A DNA stretch of 64,000 nt from C-114 sp963745405 (GTDB taxonomy: Bacteria; Chloroflexota; Limnocylindria; Limnocylindrales; CSP1-4). The notes beneath the pieces are model-generated. The model saw only the letters and a program-made list of their open reading frames with translations, made no database searches and had not been told where the DNA came from. The position numbers and the translations under genes are program-made. Each line of letters opens with the position of its first letter. Positions within the stretch are counted from its first letter, which is position 1. This document shows, piece after piece, positions 1 to 8,639 of this stretch. Location of the stretch: contig CAVUWY010000002.1 of assembly GCA_963745405.1 (NCBI GenBank), positions 2,418,001-2,482,000 of the forward strand, given 5' to 3'.

Positions 1-324
1 GGTGCCTTCGACCTCGTCTACCTCCAGGACGCGCTCCACGAGATCCCCGATCCGGTCGAGTCGCTCCGGGCGTCGTGGGCGGCGGTCCGCAGCGGCGGCC
101 GGATGGTGGTCCTCGACTGGTGCCTGCCGGCGATCCTCGAGGAGTCGCGGACGATCCACGGCCAGATCCTCTGGGGCATCCAGCTCGACGAGCTGTACCA
201 GGGCACCCGTATGTACACCCACGACGGTTTCGTCGAGCTCTACCGGGCGGCCGGGCTCGCCGACCCGAAGGTCATCGACCTGCCGTCCGGGGCGACGATC
301 TTCGTGTCGCTGCGGGGAGCCTGA
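1..324 (+). CDS. SAM-dependent methyltransferase, C-terminal part (partial)
   Basis: The reading frame is open from the first base and stops at 322-324, so the N-terminus lies outside the window. The visible 107 residues start in the post-motif II region of a class I methyltransferase: FDLVYLQDALHEIPDP resembles the motif II strand with the 'alhhi.d' loop, and GGRMVVLDW is the typical motif III strand. The end (TYIFVS-like strand, seen as ATIFVSLRG) is the last beta hairpin of the fold. The SAM-binding glycine loop is not present in the window. Substrate cannot be judged. Another methyltransferase-like fold is possible but less likely. Confidence 0.7.
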   Translation, partial: GAFDLVYLQDALHEIPDPVESLRASWAAVRSGGRMVVLDWCLPAILEESRTIHGQILWGIQLDELYQGTRMYTHDGFVELYRAAGLADPKVIDLPSGATIFVSLRGA

Positions 325-459
325 GCGGTTCGTCAAGGCCGCCTGACGGGGCCCTGAGAGCCCGGTGCGCGCTCGTGACCGAACCTCCCGCCCGTTCGGC
401 GGCTATTCACTGGTGACCGGGCGCCACCCCCAGGTGCGCCCGCCAACGGGACATCGCCC

Positions 460-2058
460 ATGTCGCCGACCACGCCGCTCTCCCTGGACCGGGCGAGTGG
501 GCAGCCGCTGTATCGCCAGATCGAGGACCAGCTCCGGGGGGCCATCCGCGAACGACGGCTCCGTCCGGGTACGCGCGTCCCCAGCATCCGCACCCTCGCC
601 CGCGACCTCGGCGTATCGCGACTGACGGTCGTCACCGCCTACGAGGAGCTAGCCGCCGAGGGCTACATCGTGAGCCGGGTGGGCTTCGGGACGATCGTCG
701 CGACGGGCCCGGAGGCCGCCGCGATGCCGCGGCGGGTCGCCTCGGTCGCGTCGAACGGGACCGCCCGGCCGCTGCCGACGATGCGCGGCTCGACCCCGCG
801 GAAGCCGATCGGCCGGCGGATCGCCGCGGGTGTGCCCGGAGCGGAGGCGGGGGAGGGGGCCTTCGACTTCCGGCTCGGTGCCGTCGCCCTCGAGCTGTTC
901 CCGAGCCGGACCTGGGAGCGGCTCCTCCACGAAGTGTGGGCGGATCTCGAGGGTTCGCGCGTCCGCTCCGACGTCGACTACCCCGATCCGGCCGGCGACC
1001 CCGAGCTGCGAGCGGTCCTCGCCGGTCATCTCGCCGAGACCCGCGCCGTCGTCGCCGACCCGCGGCGGATCGTCGTCACGTCGGGGACGCCGGCGGCCCT
1101 GGCTGCGATCGCGTCGCTGTGGCTCGAGCCGGGCCGGGTGGCCGTGGTCGAGGAGCCGTGCAGCCCGTTGGTCCGGCGGGCTCTCGCGGTGAACGGCGCG
1201 ACCGTCGTCGGGGTCCCCGTCGACGAGCGCGGCCTGGTCACCGACGCCCTGCCGCCCGAGGCGAGCCTCGTCGTCGTGACCCCGTCCTGGCAGTACCCGG
1301 CCGGCGGCACGCTGCCACTCGCCCGTCGGACCCGCCTCCTGAGCTGGGCCGCCGAGGTCGGGTCCCTCGTCGTCGAGGACGACCGCGAGAGCGACATCCG
1401 CTACGGGAACCAGCCGCTGGCGTCGATGCAGGGCCTCGACGGCGACGGGCGGGTCATCCATCTTGCCTCGTTCAGCCGGGTCCTCTACCCGGGGTTGCGG
1501 ACCGGCTGCGTCGTACTGCCCGAGCGGTTCGTCGAGCGCTTCACGGCCGCCCTCGAGGTGTTCGACCGCGGGCCGGCGGTCCTCGAGCAGCGCGCCCTGG
1601 CCCGGTTCATCGCCGGCGGCCACCTCGCCCGCCACCAGGGTCGGGTCCGGACTGTGCTGGCGGAGCGCCAGGCGGCCATGGTCGACGCGATCGAGCGGGA
1701 GCTGGGGAGCCTCCTCTCGGTCGAGCCCGCGGCGGCCGGCCTGCACGTCGTCGCCCATCTCGAGGACGACCGCTGGAGCGCGGCACGGATCGTCGAGCTC
1801 GGCCGGACCAACGGAGTCCTCCTCGAGGCGCTGCCGGAGCCCCTGGACGAAGCCGGCGGGGCCGCCACCGCGGCAGAGCAGCGGCGGGTCGTGTTCCAGT
1901 ACGCCCGTCACGACCAGGCGGCGATCCGGGCGGGCATCGCCCGCCTCGGTGACGTCCTGGCAGCCGTGAGCCCGTGCGGCGGTCGCACCGCGTGCGCCAC
2001 ACCGACGACGGGCGGCGGTCCGATCGATCGGGCCGGCCGGCGGGTCGCCCAGCCCTAA
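460..2058 (+). CDS. MocR-type regulator (GntR HTH + aminotransferase-like domain), PLP lysine apparently lost
   Basis: 532 residues, the usual MocR/PdxR length. Residues about 8-80 are a winged-helix GntR domain (QPLYRQIEDQLRGAIRERRL, then VPSIRTLARDLGVSRLTVV). Residues about 135-500 follow the fold-type I aminotransferase pattern, including VVEDDRESDIRY, the counterpart of the family's EDDYDSEFRY. MocR proteins normally bind pyridoxal phosphate through a lysine in S-F-S-K-x-L-x-P. Here that stretch reads SFSRVLYPGLR, with arginine at residue 340 (codon 1477-1479). A MocR that cannot form the internal aldimine would be unusual. It sits upstream of an orphan solute-binding protein gene on the same strand, 392 bp away; the target is unknown. 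Confidence 0.85.
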   Translation: MSPTTPLSLDRASGQPLYRQIEDQLRGAIRERRLRPGTRVPSIRTLARDLGVSRLTVVTAYEELAAEGYIVSRVGFGTIVATGPEAAAMPRRVASVASNGTARPLPTMRGSTPRKPIGRRIAAGVPGAEAGEGAFDFRLGAVALELFPSRTWERLLHEVWADLEGSRVRSDVDYPDPAGDPELRAVLAGHLAETRAVVADPRRIVVTSGTPAALAAIASLWLEPGRVAVVEEPCSPLVRRALAVNGATVVGVPVDERGLVTDALPPEASLVVVTPSWQYPAGGTLPLARRTRLLSWAAEVGSLVVEDDRESDIRYGNQPLASMQGLDGDGRVIHLASFSRVLYPGLRTGCVVLPERFVERFTAALEVFDRGPAVLEQRALARFIAGGHLARHQGRVRTVLAERQAAMVDAIERELGSLLSVEPAAAGLHVVAHLEDDRWSAARIVELGRTNGVLLEALPEPLDEAGGAATAAEQRRVVFQYARHDQAAIRAGIARLGDVLAAVSPCGGRTACATPTTGGGPIDRAGRRVAQP

Positions 2059-2450
2059 TCGGGCGGCGCCTGGTCGACCGGGCACGGACCTGGACCTGCG
2101 AAGCCCCGGCACGGCCCGTCCAGTGGCCCGGTGGTCATCCCGGTGTACCGGTCGCCCGACCGGGCCACCGGCCACCGTACCGTCCGTCCGCCACGGGAGT
2201 GGCCCTTCCCGCTGACCCCGTGGGAGGCCACGCTCGTGGTGGAGGCACGGTCCTCCCAGCTCCCACGGTGGGCACGGGCTCGGCTGGCCGCGTCGGCCGG
2301 GCCCGACCCTCCATCTGCTGGGCGGCGGAGGCCGCCCAACCGCCAGACGCGTCGTGCCGGCGTCGCAGAGATCGCCGGAGCGGACTCCCGTGGGTCGTGC
2401 CGTTCCGGTGCCGGCCGACCCGGGAGCGGGCGGCCCCTGGGAGGACCTCG
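2059..2450. other. 392-bp gap between the MocR gene and the solute-binding protein gene
   Basis: Very GC-rich non-coding stretch. I see no tRNA, no recognisable riboswitch and no ORF with a ribosome site. Its end carries the GGGAGG ribosome site of the following lipoprotein gene. It probably holds the promoter and long leader of that gene, but I cannot point to a convincing -10 element. Confidence 0.4.
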
Positions 2451-4271
2451 ATGCACAGACGCCTCACCGGTCTCATCGCGTGTGCCGCGATCGCCTTCGC
2501 GGCCTGTTCGGGGAGCGCGACCCCCGCGCCGTCGCAGGCGGCGGCGAGCACGGGGCCGACGCAACCGCCGACCCCCGCCCCGACCGCGCCGATCGACCTC
2601 GGCAAGACCGACTACCTCACCAAGGTCACGCCCGCCACCCACACGGGCGGCACGCTCGTGATGGCCGAGTGGCAGACGGTCTCGACGTTCAACCCCTACT
2701 ACGTCTCGGCCAACTCGGACGCCGAAGCGACGGCCCCGTCGTTCGACGCCCTCCTCACCGTCGGATACGACCTCGCCTACATCCCCGACATGGCCACCAA
2801 CATCCCGACCGTCGCCAACGGCGACGTGAAGCAGGTCGGCGCCGGCATGGACGTGACCTGGAAGCTCAAGACCGGGATGCTCTGGTCGGACGGCTCGCCT
2901 GTCTCGTGCGCCGATCTCGAGGCCACCTGGAAGTGGGTCATGGATCCCGCCCAGACCGGCTTGTACGCGGGAGTCACCGGGTGGGACCAGATCACCGGCA
3001 TCGACGGCGGGACGGGCACGACGTGCGTCATGCACTTCAAGTCCCTGTACTCGGCCTACCTGCTCCTCGTGACGGCGGTGCTGCCCAAGGCGTACATCGC
3101 GACCATCCCGGTCAAGGATGCGCCGACGAAGCTCTACGCCCTCAACAACCCGAAGGCGGCCGTCTACAGCGGGCCCTACATCCCGACCGACATCAAGCCG
3201 GGTTCGCAGATCACCTATGCCCCGAATGCGAACTGGAAGACGATCGGCCTCGGGGCCGACACGACCAAGAACCACGCGCCGTATCTCGACAAGCTCGTGT
3301 TCCAGTACTTCGGCGACTCACCCGGCGAGATCGCCGCGTTCCGGAACGGCCAGATCGACCTGGCCATGGACCTGTCCGACTCGGACATCGACTCGGTCAA
3401 GGACATCCCGGATGACCAGAAGCTCATCCAGGACGCCCTCTTCACCGAGTCCAACTACTACAACCAGAAGAGCTTCAAGGCGAAGTTCGGCGACGACTAC
3501 CTCGGGATCATCCACGCGATCATCGAGGCGACCGACGTCGACGCCGTGATCGCCGGCCCGATGGGCGGCTCGGTTACCCGCTCGTGCAACAACCTCGCCT
3601 CACCACTGAACTGGTTCTACAAGGAAGAGACCTGCCCGAAGAGCGACCCGGCCGATGCGGCAGCCAAGCTCGACGCCCTCGGCTGGACCGCCGGTTCCGA
3701 CGGCATCCGGGCCAAGAACGGGGTCAAGCTCGCGGTCGACTTCTGCACGACCAATCGGCCGTACCGCGCCGACTCGATCACGCTCGTCGCAAGCCAGCTC
3801 AAGTCCATCGGGATCGACGCCAACGTCCTCGTCAAGCCGGCCCAACCGGACGTGTTCGGCAGCTGGAACGACGTTCCCGCCGACACGAAGTGCAACACCA
3901 TCCACGGCAACTACGACATCGTCATGCACGGCTTCACGGCCAGCCCCGATCCCACGAGCGGGTACCTCGTGTACGCGACGAAGGGCATCCCCGACGATCC
4001 GCCCCACAACGGTGCGAACGAGACACGCATCTCGATCCCCGCCATGGACACCGCCTGGGACACCGTCAACACCTCGCTCGACCCAGCCGTCATCAAGGAT
4101 GCGATGGGCAAGCTCCAGGACATCTACGGCTCGGACCAGAACACCTTCGAGCTGCCGTTCTTCAACCACAAGAACCTGTGGCTCGTGAGCACGAAGGTCC
4201 ATAACTTCCTCGGCAACCCGTCCACGACGACCGGCAACTGGAACGCCGGCGACTGGTGGATCGACCAGTAG
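2451..4271 (+). CDS. ABC transporter substrate-binding lipoprotein, family 5 (peptide/oligosaccharide type)
   Basis: 606 residues. Start chosen at ATG 2451 because GGGAGG lies six bases upstream and translation opens with a lipoprotein signal (LIACAAIAFAAC, lipobox cysteine near residue 19). A Ser/Ala/Pro/Thr-rich tether follows. The mature part matches family 5 binding proteins: GGTLVMAEWQTVSTFNPYY at the N-terminus, WKLKTGMLWSDGSPVSCADL (the 'f.Lrdg.kfsDGtp.ta.Dv' signature), and the PYIPTDIKPGSQITY strand. It would sit on the outer face of the membrane and deliver peptides or similar solutes to an ABC permease. No permease or ATPase for this family is encoded nearby, so it is an orphan. 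Ligand unknown. Confidence 0.88.
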   Translation: MHRRLTGLIACAAIAFAACSGSATPAPSQAAASTGPTQPPTPAPTAPIDLGKTDYLTKVTPATHTGGTLVMAEWQTVSTFNPYYVSANSDAEATAPSFDALLTVGYDLAYIPDMATNIPTVANGDVKQVGAGMDVTWKLKTGMLWSDGSPVSCADLEATWKWVMDPAQTGLYAGVTGWDQITGIDGGTGTTCVMHFKSLYSAYLLLVTAVLPKAYIATIPVKDAPTKLYALNNPKAAVYSGPYIPTDIKPGSQITYAPNANWKTIGLGADTTKNHAPYLDKLVFQYFGDSPGEIAAFRNGQIDLAMDLSDSDIDSVKDIPDDQKLIQDALFTESNYYNQKSFKAKFGDDYLGIIHAIIEATDVDAVIAGPMGGSVTRSCNNLASPLNWFYKEETCPKSDPADAAAKLDALGWTAGSDGIRAKNGVKLAVDFCTTNRPYRADSITLVASQLKSIGIDANVLVKPAQPDVFGSWNDVPADTKCNTIHGNYDIVMHGFTASPDPTSGYLVYATKGIPDDPPHNGANETRISIPAMDTAWDTVNTSLDPAVIKDAMGKLQDIYGSDQNTFELPFFNHKNLWLVSTKVHNFLGNPSTTTGNWNAGDWWIDQ

Positions 4272-4278
4272 CGCTCGG

Positions 4279-4303
4279 GTAGTCGGCCTGACCGGCCGAC
4301 TAC
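4279..4303. terminator. Hairpin after solute-binding protein gene
   Basis: Ten-base perfect arms at 4279-4288 and 4294-4303 with a five-base loop, eight bases after the stop codon of the lipoprotein gene. No T-run follows, which is common in high-GC genomes. Confidence 0.6.
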
Positions 4304-4316
4304 TCGTAGGACAGGC

Positions 4317-4349
4317 GAAGGGCCGCGAGTCGTCGACTCGCGGCCCTTC
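4317..4349. terminator. Strong bidirectional hairpin between convergent genes
   Basis: Fifteen-base perfect arms (4317-4331 and 4335-4349) with a three-base loop, lying between the converging solute-binding protein gene and cupredoxin gene. Position and symmetry suit termination in both directions. Confidence 0.75.
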
Positions 4350-4378
4350 CGATCCCCCCGGTCGTGCTGGTGGATGGG

Positions 4379-4738
4379 TCAGGACGAGACCGTGACGGTC
4401 GCCGTCATCGTCGGGTGGATCTTGCAGTGATAGGTGAACGTGCCGGCCGTGGTGAACGCGTGCTGGTACGTCGATCCGGGTGCGATGTCGTCGCTCGTGG
4501 CGGAGCCGTCGTCGAGGGTGACCGTATGGGCGGTCGTGTCCTTGTTGGTCCAGGTGACCGTGGTGCCGATCGCCACGGTGATCGTCGCCGGAGAGAAGGC
4601 GAAGTCCGCGATGGTGACGGCGCCTGCGCTCGTCGCGGCGCCGGCCGAGGCCGGCGGCGGTGCGCTCGACGAGCTCGAACAGGCGCCCACCGCGAGCGCG
4701 ACGACGACGATGAAGCCGATGACATGACGGATCGACAT
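4379..4738 (-). CDS. Type 1 copper protein (plastocyanin/amicyanin-like lipoprotein)
   Basis: 119 residues. Start at ATG 4738 is supported by GGAGG seven bases upstream. The protein opens with a lipoprotein signal (VVVALAVGAC) and a Ser/Ala tether, followed by one cupredoxin domain of about 85 residues. Copper ligands are visible: His in TAHTVTL, and Cys, His and Met in YHCKIHPTM, the compact C-x2-H-x2-M spacing of amicyanins. It should shuttle single electrons on the outer face of the membrane. Redox partners are not encoded next to it. The gene is convergent with the solute-binding protein gene and separated by a strong hairpin. Confidence 0.9.
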   Translation of the reverse strand: MSIRHVIGFIVVVALAVGACSSSSSAPPPASAGAATSAGAVTIADFAFSPATITVAIGTTVTWTNKDTTAHTVTLDDGSATSDDIAPGSTYQHAFTTAGTFTYHCKIHPTMTATVTVSS

Positions 4739-4849
4739 GATGGTCCTCCGGGTCGGCCCATCCGGGCCGCTGTGGTCGAGGGTCGTTGGGACTGTCCGAC
4801 CTCTCACCCGTGGGTACGCTCGGGGTCGCGCCACCGGTTCCCGGTCGGC

Positions 4850-4855
4850 TATCGT
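4850..4855 (+). promoter_or_regulatory. -10 element TATCGT, near-leaderless start
   Basis: Ends eight bases before ATG 4864, so a start seven bases downstream would leave a two-base leader. No ribosome site precedes the ATG. Confidence 0.5.
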
Positions 4856-4863
4856 CGCGGCCG

Positions 4864-5538
4864 ATGACCTCCCCGCCCTTGGAACCCCTGCGGCTCGCCT
4901 GGCTGAGTGCCGACCGGCCGGGACTCGAGCGCTGGCTGGCCCGGATCGGGCTCGTTCCGGACGCAAATCACACCCTGCGCTGGGCGGCCGGCAGCGCCCG
5001 CCTCGTCGACTCACCCGACGGCGCTGAACGCCTCGTCCTCGAACCCGATCCGTCCGCCGCCGCGCCCGCGCCCGCGGACCGCCCGAGCGACGCGGCCTTC
5101 GAGCTCCTCGGCGTCGGCTGGGCGACGGTCGAGATCGACCGCGCGGCCACCGAGTTCCCGATGGCGGCTTTCACGGAGGCCCCCGACGATCCGCTCCTCG
5201 GCGCGTTCGCCCGGCGCTCGGTCGGCGACGGCCGCCTCGTAATGCTCGAGCCGAGCACGGAGGGCAGGCTGTCGGCGACGCTGGCCCGATGGGGCGAAGG
5301 ACTCGTCGCGCTCTATCTCGCCTCCCGTGGAGACGATCGCCCGTTCAGCGGCGACGGGAACGCCGGCACTGCGGTCGTCTCGACCGTTCGCGAGGGACCG
5401 TTCGGTCCGTCGGTCATCCTCCTCGGCGGCCCGATCACCGGCCCACACGTCATCCTCGTCGTCGGCCGCGGTGGCCACGACGGCGCGATAGGCGATGACG
5501 GCACCGATCCGCCCCCGCCGGGTACCATCGGAGCGTGA
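4864..5538 (+). CDS. Uncharacterised protein, possibly a degenerate VOC/glyoxalase-like fold
   Basis: 224 residues, first gene of a four-gene operon. Start ATG 4864 is preferred because a TATCGT element ends eight bases before it, as at other starts here. I do not recognise the family with confidence. The first 140 residues (PLRLAWLSADRPGLERWLARI, then a short hydrophobic strand and LGVGWATVEIDRA) resemble the split beta-alpha repeats of vicinal-oxygen-chelate proteins, but no clear metal-binding His/Glu set is visible. The C-terminal 60 residues hold hydrophobic strands rich in Gly and a Pro-rich tail. No signal peptide. Its stop overlaps the next start (GTGA), so it is translationally coupled to the acetyltransferase. 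Confidence 0.55.
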   Translation: MTSPPLEPLRLAWLSADRPGLERWLARIGLVPDANHTLRWAAGSARLVDSPDGAERLVLEPDPSAAAPAPADRPSDAAFELLGVGWATVEIDRAATEFPMAAFTEAPDDPLLGAFARRSVGDGRLVMLEPSTEGRLSATLARWGEGLVALYLASRGDDRPFSGDGNAGTAVVSTVREGPFGPSVILLGGPITGPHVILVVGRGGHDGAIGDDGTDPPPPGTIGA

Positions 5539-5975
5539 TCGAGCAGCCGGCCGCCAGCCTCCGTCCCGCCACCGCCGACGACGCCGACCGCATCGCGGCG
5601 CTCTTCACCGATGAGGGCTATCCCGCCGGCCCGTCCGACATCGTCGCCCGGCTCGAGCGGTTCGCGTCGGCGATGTCGGCCGTCCACGTCGCGGAATACG
5701 AAGGCGAGATCCTCGGCTTCGTGGCCGTCCACCTGGTGCCCCGCTTCGAGCACGACGACCGGTTCGCCAGGGTCGTCGCCCTCGTCGTCGATGCCGGTGT
5801 CCGGGAGCGGGGCATCGGCCATTTGCTCCTCGGCGAGGCCGAGCGGATCGCCCGCGAGGCGGGTGCGGCCTTCATCGAGATCACCGCCGGTCACCACCGG
5901 CCAGAGGCGCGCCGCCTGTACGAGGCCGTCGGATACGACGGGAACGTCGCCGCGTACCTCCGTAAGCGGTTGTGA
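5535..5975 (+). CDS. GNAT-family N-acetyltransferase
   Basis: 146 residues, GTG start overlapping the preceding stop in GTGA. The fold is clear: LRPATADDADRIAALFTDEGY at the N-terminus, the central strand ALVVDAGVRERGIGHLLLGE with the acetyl-CoA pyrophosphate loop (R-x-x-G-I-G), and the C-terminal EARRLYEAVGYDG. It should transfer an acetyl group from acetyl-CoA to a small molecule or protein amine. Substrate unknown. It is sandwiched between an unknown gene and an ABC exporter with four-base overlaps on both sides, so the four genes are probably one transcript. Confidence 0.88.
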   Translation: MIEQPAASLRPATADDADRIAALFTDEGYPAGPSDIVARLERFASAMSAVHVAEYEGEILGFVAVHLVPRFEHDDRFARVVALVVDAGVRERGIGHLLLGEAERIAREAGAAFIEITAGHHRPEARRLYEAVGYDGNVAAYLRKRL

Positions 5976-6907
5976 CCGCCGTCGGGGCGCCGGCCCCGGT
6001 CATCCGGGTCAGCGACGTCCGCAAGGCGTACGGCGACGTCCAGGCGGTCGACGGCGTCTCGTTCGAGGTCCGTTCCGGCGAAGTCTTCGGTCTCCTCGGC
6101 CCGAACGGTGCCGGCAAGACGACGACAGTCGAGATGCTCGAAGGGCTGCGAGCCCCCGACTCGGGCGACCTCGAGGTCCTCGGCATCGACGCGGCCCGCG
6201 ATCCGGGCGCCCTCAAGGAGCGGATCGGGGTCACCCTCCAGACCGCGTCGCTCTACCCGAAGCTGACGGTCGTCGAGATCCTCGACCTGTTCCGCAGCTT
6301 CTACCGCCATTCGTTGCCGACGGAACAGCTCATCGGCTTCCTCGATCTCGACGAGCGCAAGCGGGCCCAGACGCGCGAGCTGTCTGGCGGCCAGCGGCAG
6401 CGCCTGTCGATCGCCCTCGCCCTCGTCAACGATCCGGAGGTCGTCTTCCTCGACGAGCCGACGACGGGGCTGGACCCGGCCGCCCGGAGATCGCTGTGGG
6501 ACCTCATCGTGGGGCTCAAGGCCCAGGGCAAGACCATCCTCCTCACGACCCACTACCTCGAGGAGGCGGAGGTCCTGTGCGACCGCCTGGCGATCATGGA
6601 CCACGGCAAGGTCATCGCGATGGGCACGGTCGACGACCTCGTCAACACGCGCTTCAAGACGCGGACCGTCCGCTTCGACCGCATCGAGGGACTGGAGGAC
6701 GACGTCCTCGCCGTCCTGCCCGGGGTCGAGTCGATGAAGCACGACGAGGGCGCCACCCTCCTCTACACCCAGGACGTCGCCGCGACGATCGGAGCGCTCC
6801 TTGCGGCGGCCGACCGGCTCGGCGTAGAGCCGAACAACCTCGGCATCCGCCGGCCGTCGCTCGAGGACGTCTTCCTCGACCTCACCGGCCGGGCCCTGCG
6901 GGATTAG
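5972..6907 (+). CDS. ABC exporter ATPase (DrrA/CcmA type)
   Basis: 311 residues, GTG start overlapping the acetyltransferase stop. Walker A is GPNGAGKTT, the signature is LSGGQRQRL, Walker B is VVFLDEPTTGLD, and the switch histidine is in LLTTHYLEEAE. The C-terminal 80 residues are the accessory domain seen in DrrA-like export ATPases (ending SLEDVFLDLTGRALR). It pairs with the membrane subunit that begins three bases downstream, forming an ABC-2 type exporter of drugs, lipids or polysaccharide precursors. The adjacent acetyltransferase hints at resistance to a small molecule, which is only inference. Confidence 0.93.
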   Translation: MTAVGAPAPVIRVSDVRKAYGDVQAVDGVSFEVRSGEVFGLLGPNGAGKTTTVEMLEGLRAPDSGDLEVLGIDAARDPGALKERIGVTLQTASLYPKLTVVEILDLFRSFYRHSLPTEQLIGFLDLDERKRAQTRELSGGQRQRLSIALALVNDPEVVFLDEPTTGLDPAARRSLWDLIVGLKAQGKTILLTTHYLEEAEVLCDRLAIMDHGKVIAMGTVDDLVNTRFKTRTVRFDRIEGLEDDVLAVLPGVESMKHDEGATLLYTQDVAATIGALLAAADRLGVEPNNLGIRRPSLEDVFLDLTGRALRD

Positions 6908-6910
6908 GCC

Positions 6911-8005
6911 GTGCGACCGCTGTTCGCCCTCACCGTCGCCAATATCCGGAGCTTCGTGCGCGACCGGGCGGCCCTGTTCTGGACGCTCGCCTTCCCGCTG
7001 ATCTTCGTCGTCCTCTTCGGGCTCATCTTCTCGGGTCCGAGCGTCAGTGTGAAGCTCGCCTTCGTCGACCTCGACAACACGCCGGCGTCGCAGCAGCTCC
7101 ACGACGCATTCGCCTCGGTCAAGGGCGTGATCCTGACGACCGCCGACCACGACACCGCCCTCGAGACGATGAAGACCGGCAAGGTCTCCGGCATCGTCGA
7201 GGTGCCGGCCGGCTACGGAGCAGCGCTGGCGGCGGTCGCGTCGGGCTCCGGTTCGGCGGCGCCGGCATCGGTCACCGTGTACACGGATCCGAGCCAGTCG
7301 TCGACGACGGCGATCGTCCAGCAGGTCGTCAATGCTGTGCTCGGCGAGGTGAACCTCGGCGGCCGGCCGCCGGCGGTCGTCGCCAGCGTGACGACGGTCG
7401 AGACGCAGGACCTCAACGGGATCAGCTACCTCGTCCCGAGCATCCTCGGCATGGCCATCATGCAGCTCGGCGTCTTCTCGGCCATCCCCCTCGTCGCCGA
7501 CCGCGAGAAGAACATCCTCAAGCGGCTCAGCGCGACGCCGCTCCATCGCTGGCAGCTGGTCGGCAGCAACGTCATCATGCGGCTCCTCATCGCGATCGCT
7601 CAGGCCATCATCATCATCGGCGTCGGGACGTACTTCTTCGGCCTCCAGACGACCGGCAACCTGGCGCTGGCGGCCGTCTTCGTCCTGCTCGGCGCGGTCG
7701 CCTTCATCTCCCTCGGCTACGTCATTGCTTCGTTCGCTACGAGCGAGGACGCCGCCAACGGGATGACGAGCATCGTCCAGTTCCCACTCATGTTCCTGTC
7801 CGGCACGTTCTTCGTGATCGACCAGATGGCCCCGCCGCTCCAGACGGTCGCCCGGTTCATGCCGCTCACCTACCTGTCGGACGCTCTCCGCCAGATCATG
7901 GTCAACGGCGCGGCCTTCTCGCCGCTGTGGGTCTGCTTCGTCGTCCTCGCCGGCTGGACGGTCGCCTGCTTCGGCATCTCGGCGCGCTTCTTCCGCTGGC
8001 AGTAG
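6911..8005 (+). CDS. ABC-2 type exporter permease
   Basis: 364 residues from GTG 6911, three bases after the ATPase gene. One membrane segment near the N-terminus (FWTLAFPLIFVVLFGLIF) is followed by a large extracytoplasmic domain of about 150 residues. Five more membrane segments lie in the C-terminal half, with the family motif around IPLVADREKNILKRLSATPL. This is the usual topology of ABC-2 permeases with an inserted domain (YhgE/DrrB-like). It forms a dimer with the ATPase encoded upstream. Confidence 0.92.
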   Translation: MRPLFALTVANIRSFVRDRAALFWTLAFPLIFVVLFGLIFSGPSVSVKLAFVDLDNTPASQQLHDAFASVKGVILTTADHDTALETMKTGKVSGIVEVPAGYGAALAAVASGSGSAAPASVTVYTDPSQSSTTAIVQQVVNAVLGEVNLGGRPPAVVASVTTVETQDLNGISYLVPSILGMAIMQLGVFSAIPLVADREKNILKRLSATPLHRWQLVGSNVIMRLLIAIAQAIIIIGVGTYFFGLQTTGNLALAAVFVLLGAVAFISLGYVIASFATSEDAANGMTSIVQFPLMFLSGTFFVIDQMAPPLQTVARFMPLTYLSDALRQIMVNGAAFSPLWVCFVVLAGWTVACFGISARFFRWQ

Positions 8006-8078
8006 GGATTCCGGTCGGCGCGGTCCGTTCCGCGCGCGAGGGCCGCTGTCCGGTGTCTCCGGGCCTCGCAGGACCCGG

Positions 8079-8639
8079 CTACCAGCGCTCCTCGTGGACG
8101 AGCTCGTCGAGCGGGCGGCGGCCACCGGTCCTGAGCGGCGCTTCGAGCTCGGCCGGATCGGCGGGATAGCCGAACGAGAGCAGGAACTCGCAGTGGCGGT
8201 CGTCCGGCAACCCGAGGAGTCGCGCGGCGAGGTCGTGGTCGTAGACGGTCGCCGGGCAGGACCCGACACCGAGCTCCCAGGCGGCGAGCTGCATGTTCGC
8301 AGCGGCCTGGCCGAGGTCGAACAGCACCGACAGCGGCGCCTCGGTCGACCACGGGTCCGGCGTCACGAGGGCGATCGCCACGGCCGCTCCCGCGATGTGG
8401 CCGGCGTAGGGCCCGACCACGCTCAGCTCGCGCAGGTGGTCCCGGTCGCTGCAGACGATGAAGTCCCAGCGCTGCTGGTTCTTCGAGCTGCCGGATCGAC
8501 GGGCGGCGGCGAGGATCCGATCGACGTGGGCCGGTTCGAGCGGGCGATCGGCGAACCGGCGGATCGCCCGGCGATGGAGGATCGCTTCCCAGACGGCCTG
8601 GCCGCCCGGCTCGCTACTGCTCCTGCCGCCCGCGGTCAA
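8079..8639 (-). CDS. Nitroreductase-family flavoprotein
   Basis: 186 residues. The N-terminal FMN-binding signature is AILHRRAIRRFADRPLEP, and the C-terminal part has LPDDRHCEFLLSFGYPADP, where the family has 'p.~~.~~lG~p~'. These proteins use NAD(P)H to reduce nitro compounds or quinones, or act as dehydrogenases on odd substrates. The only start codon at a sensible place is TTG 8639. It overlaps the stop of the upstream hydrolase gene in TTGA, matching the four-base overlaps common in this window. Co-transcription with the hydrolase is therefore likely. Confidence 0.85.
   Translation of the reverse strand: MTAGGRSSSEPGGQAVWEAILHRRAIRRFADRPLEPAHVDRILAAARRSGSSKNQQRWDFIVCSDRDHLRELSVVGPYAGHIAGAAVAIALVTPDPWSTEAPLSVLFDLGQAAANMQLAAWELGVGSCPATVYDHDLAARLLGLPDDRHCEFLLSFGYPADPAELEAPLRTGGRRPLDELVHEERW

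Noticed and set aside
5891..8269. Open frame of 792 codons opposite the ABC exporter genes
   Set aside because: Antisense shadow with acidic/Arg low-complexity sequence.
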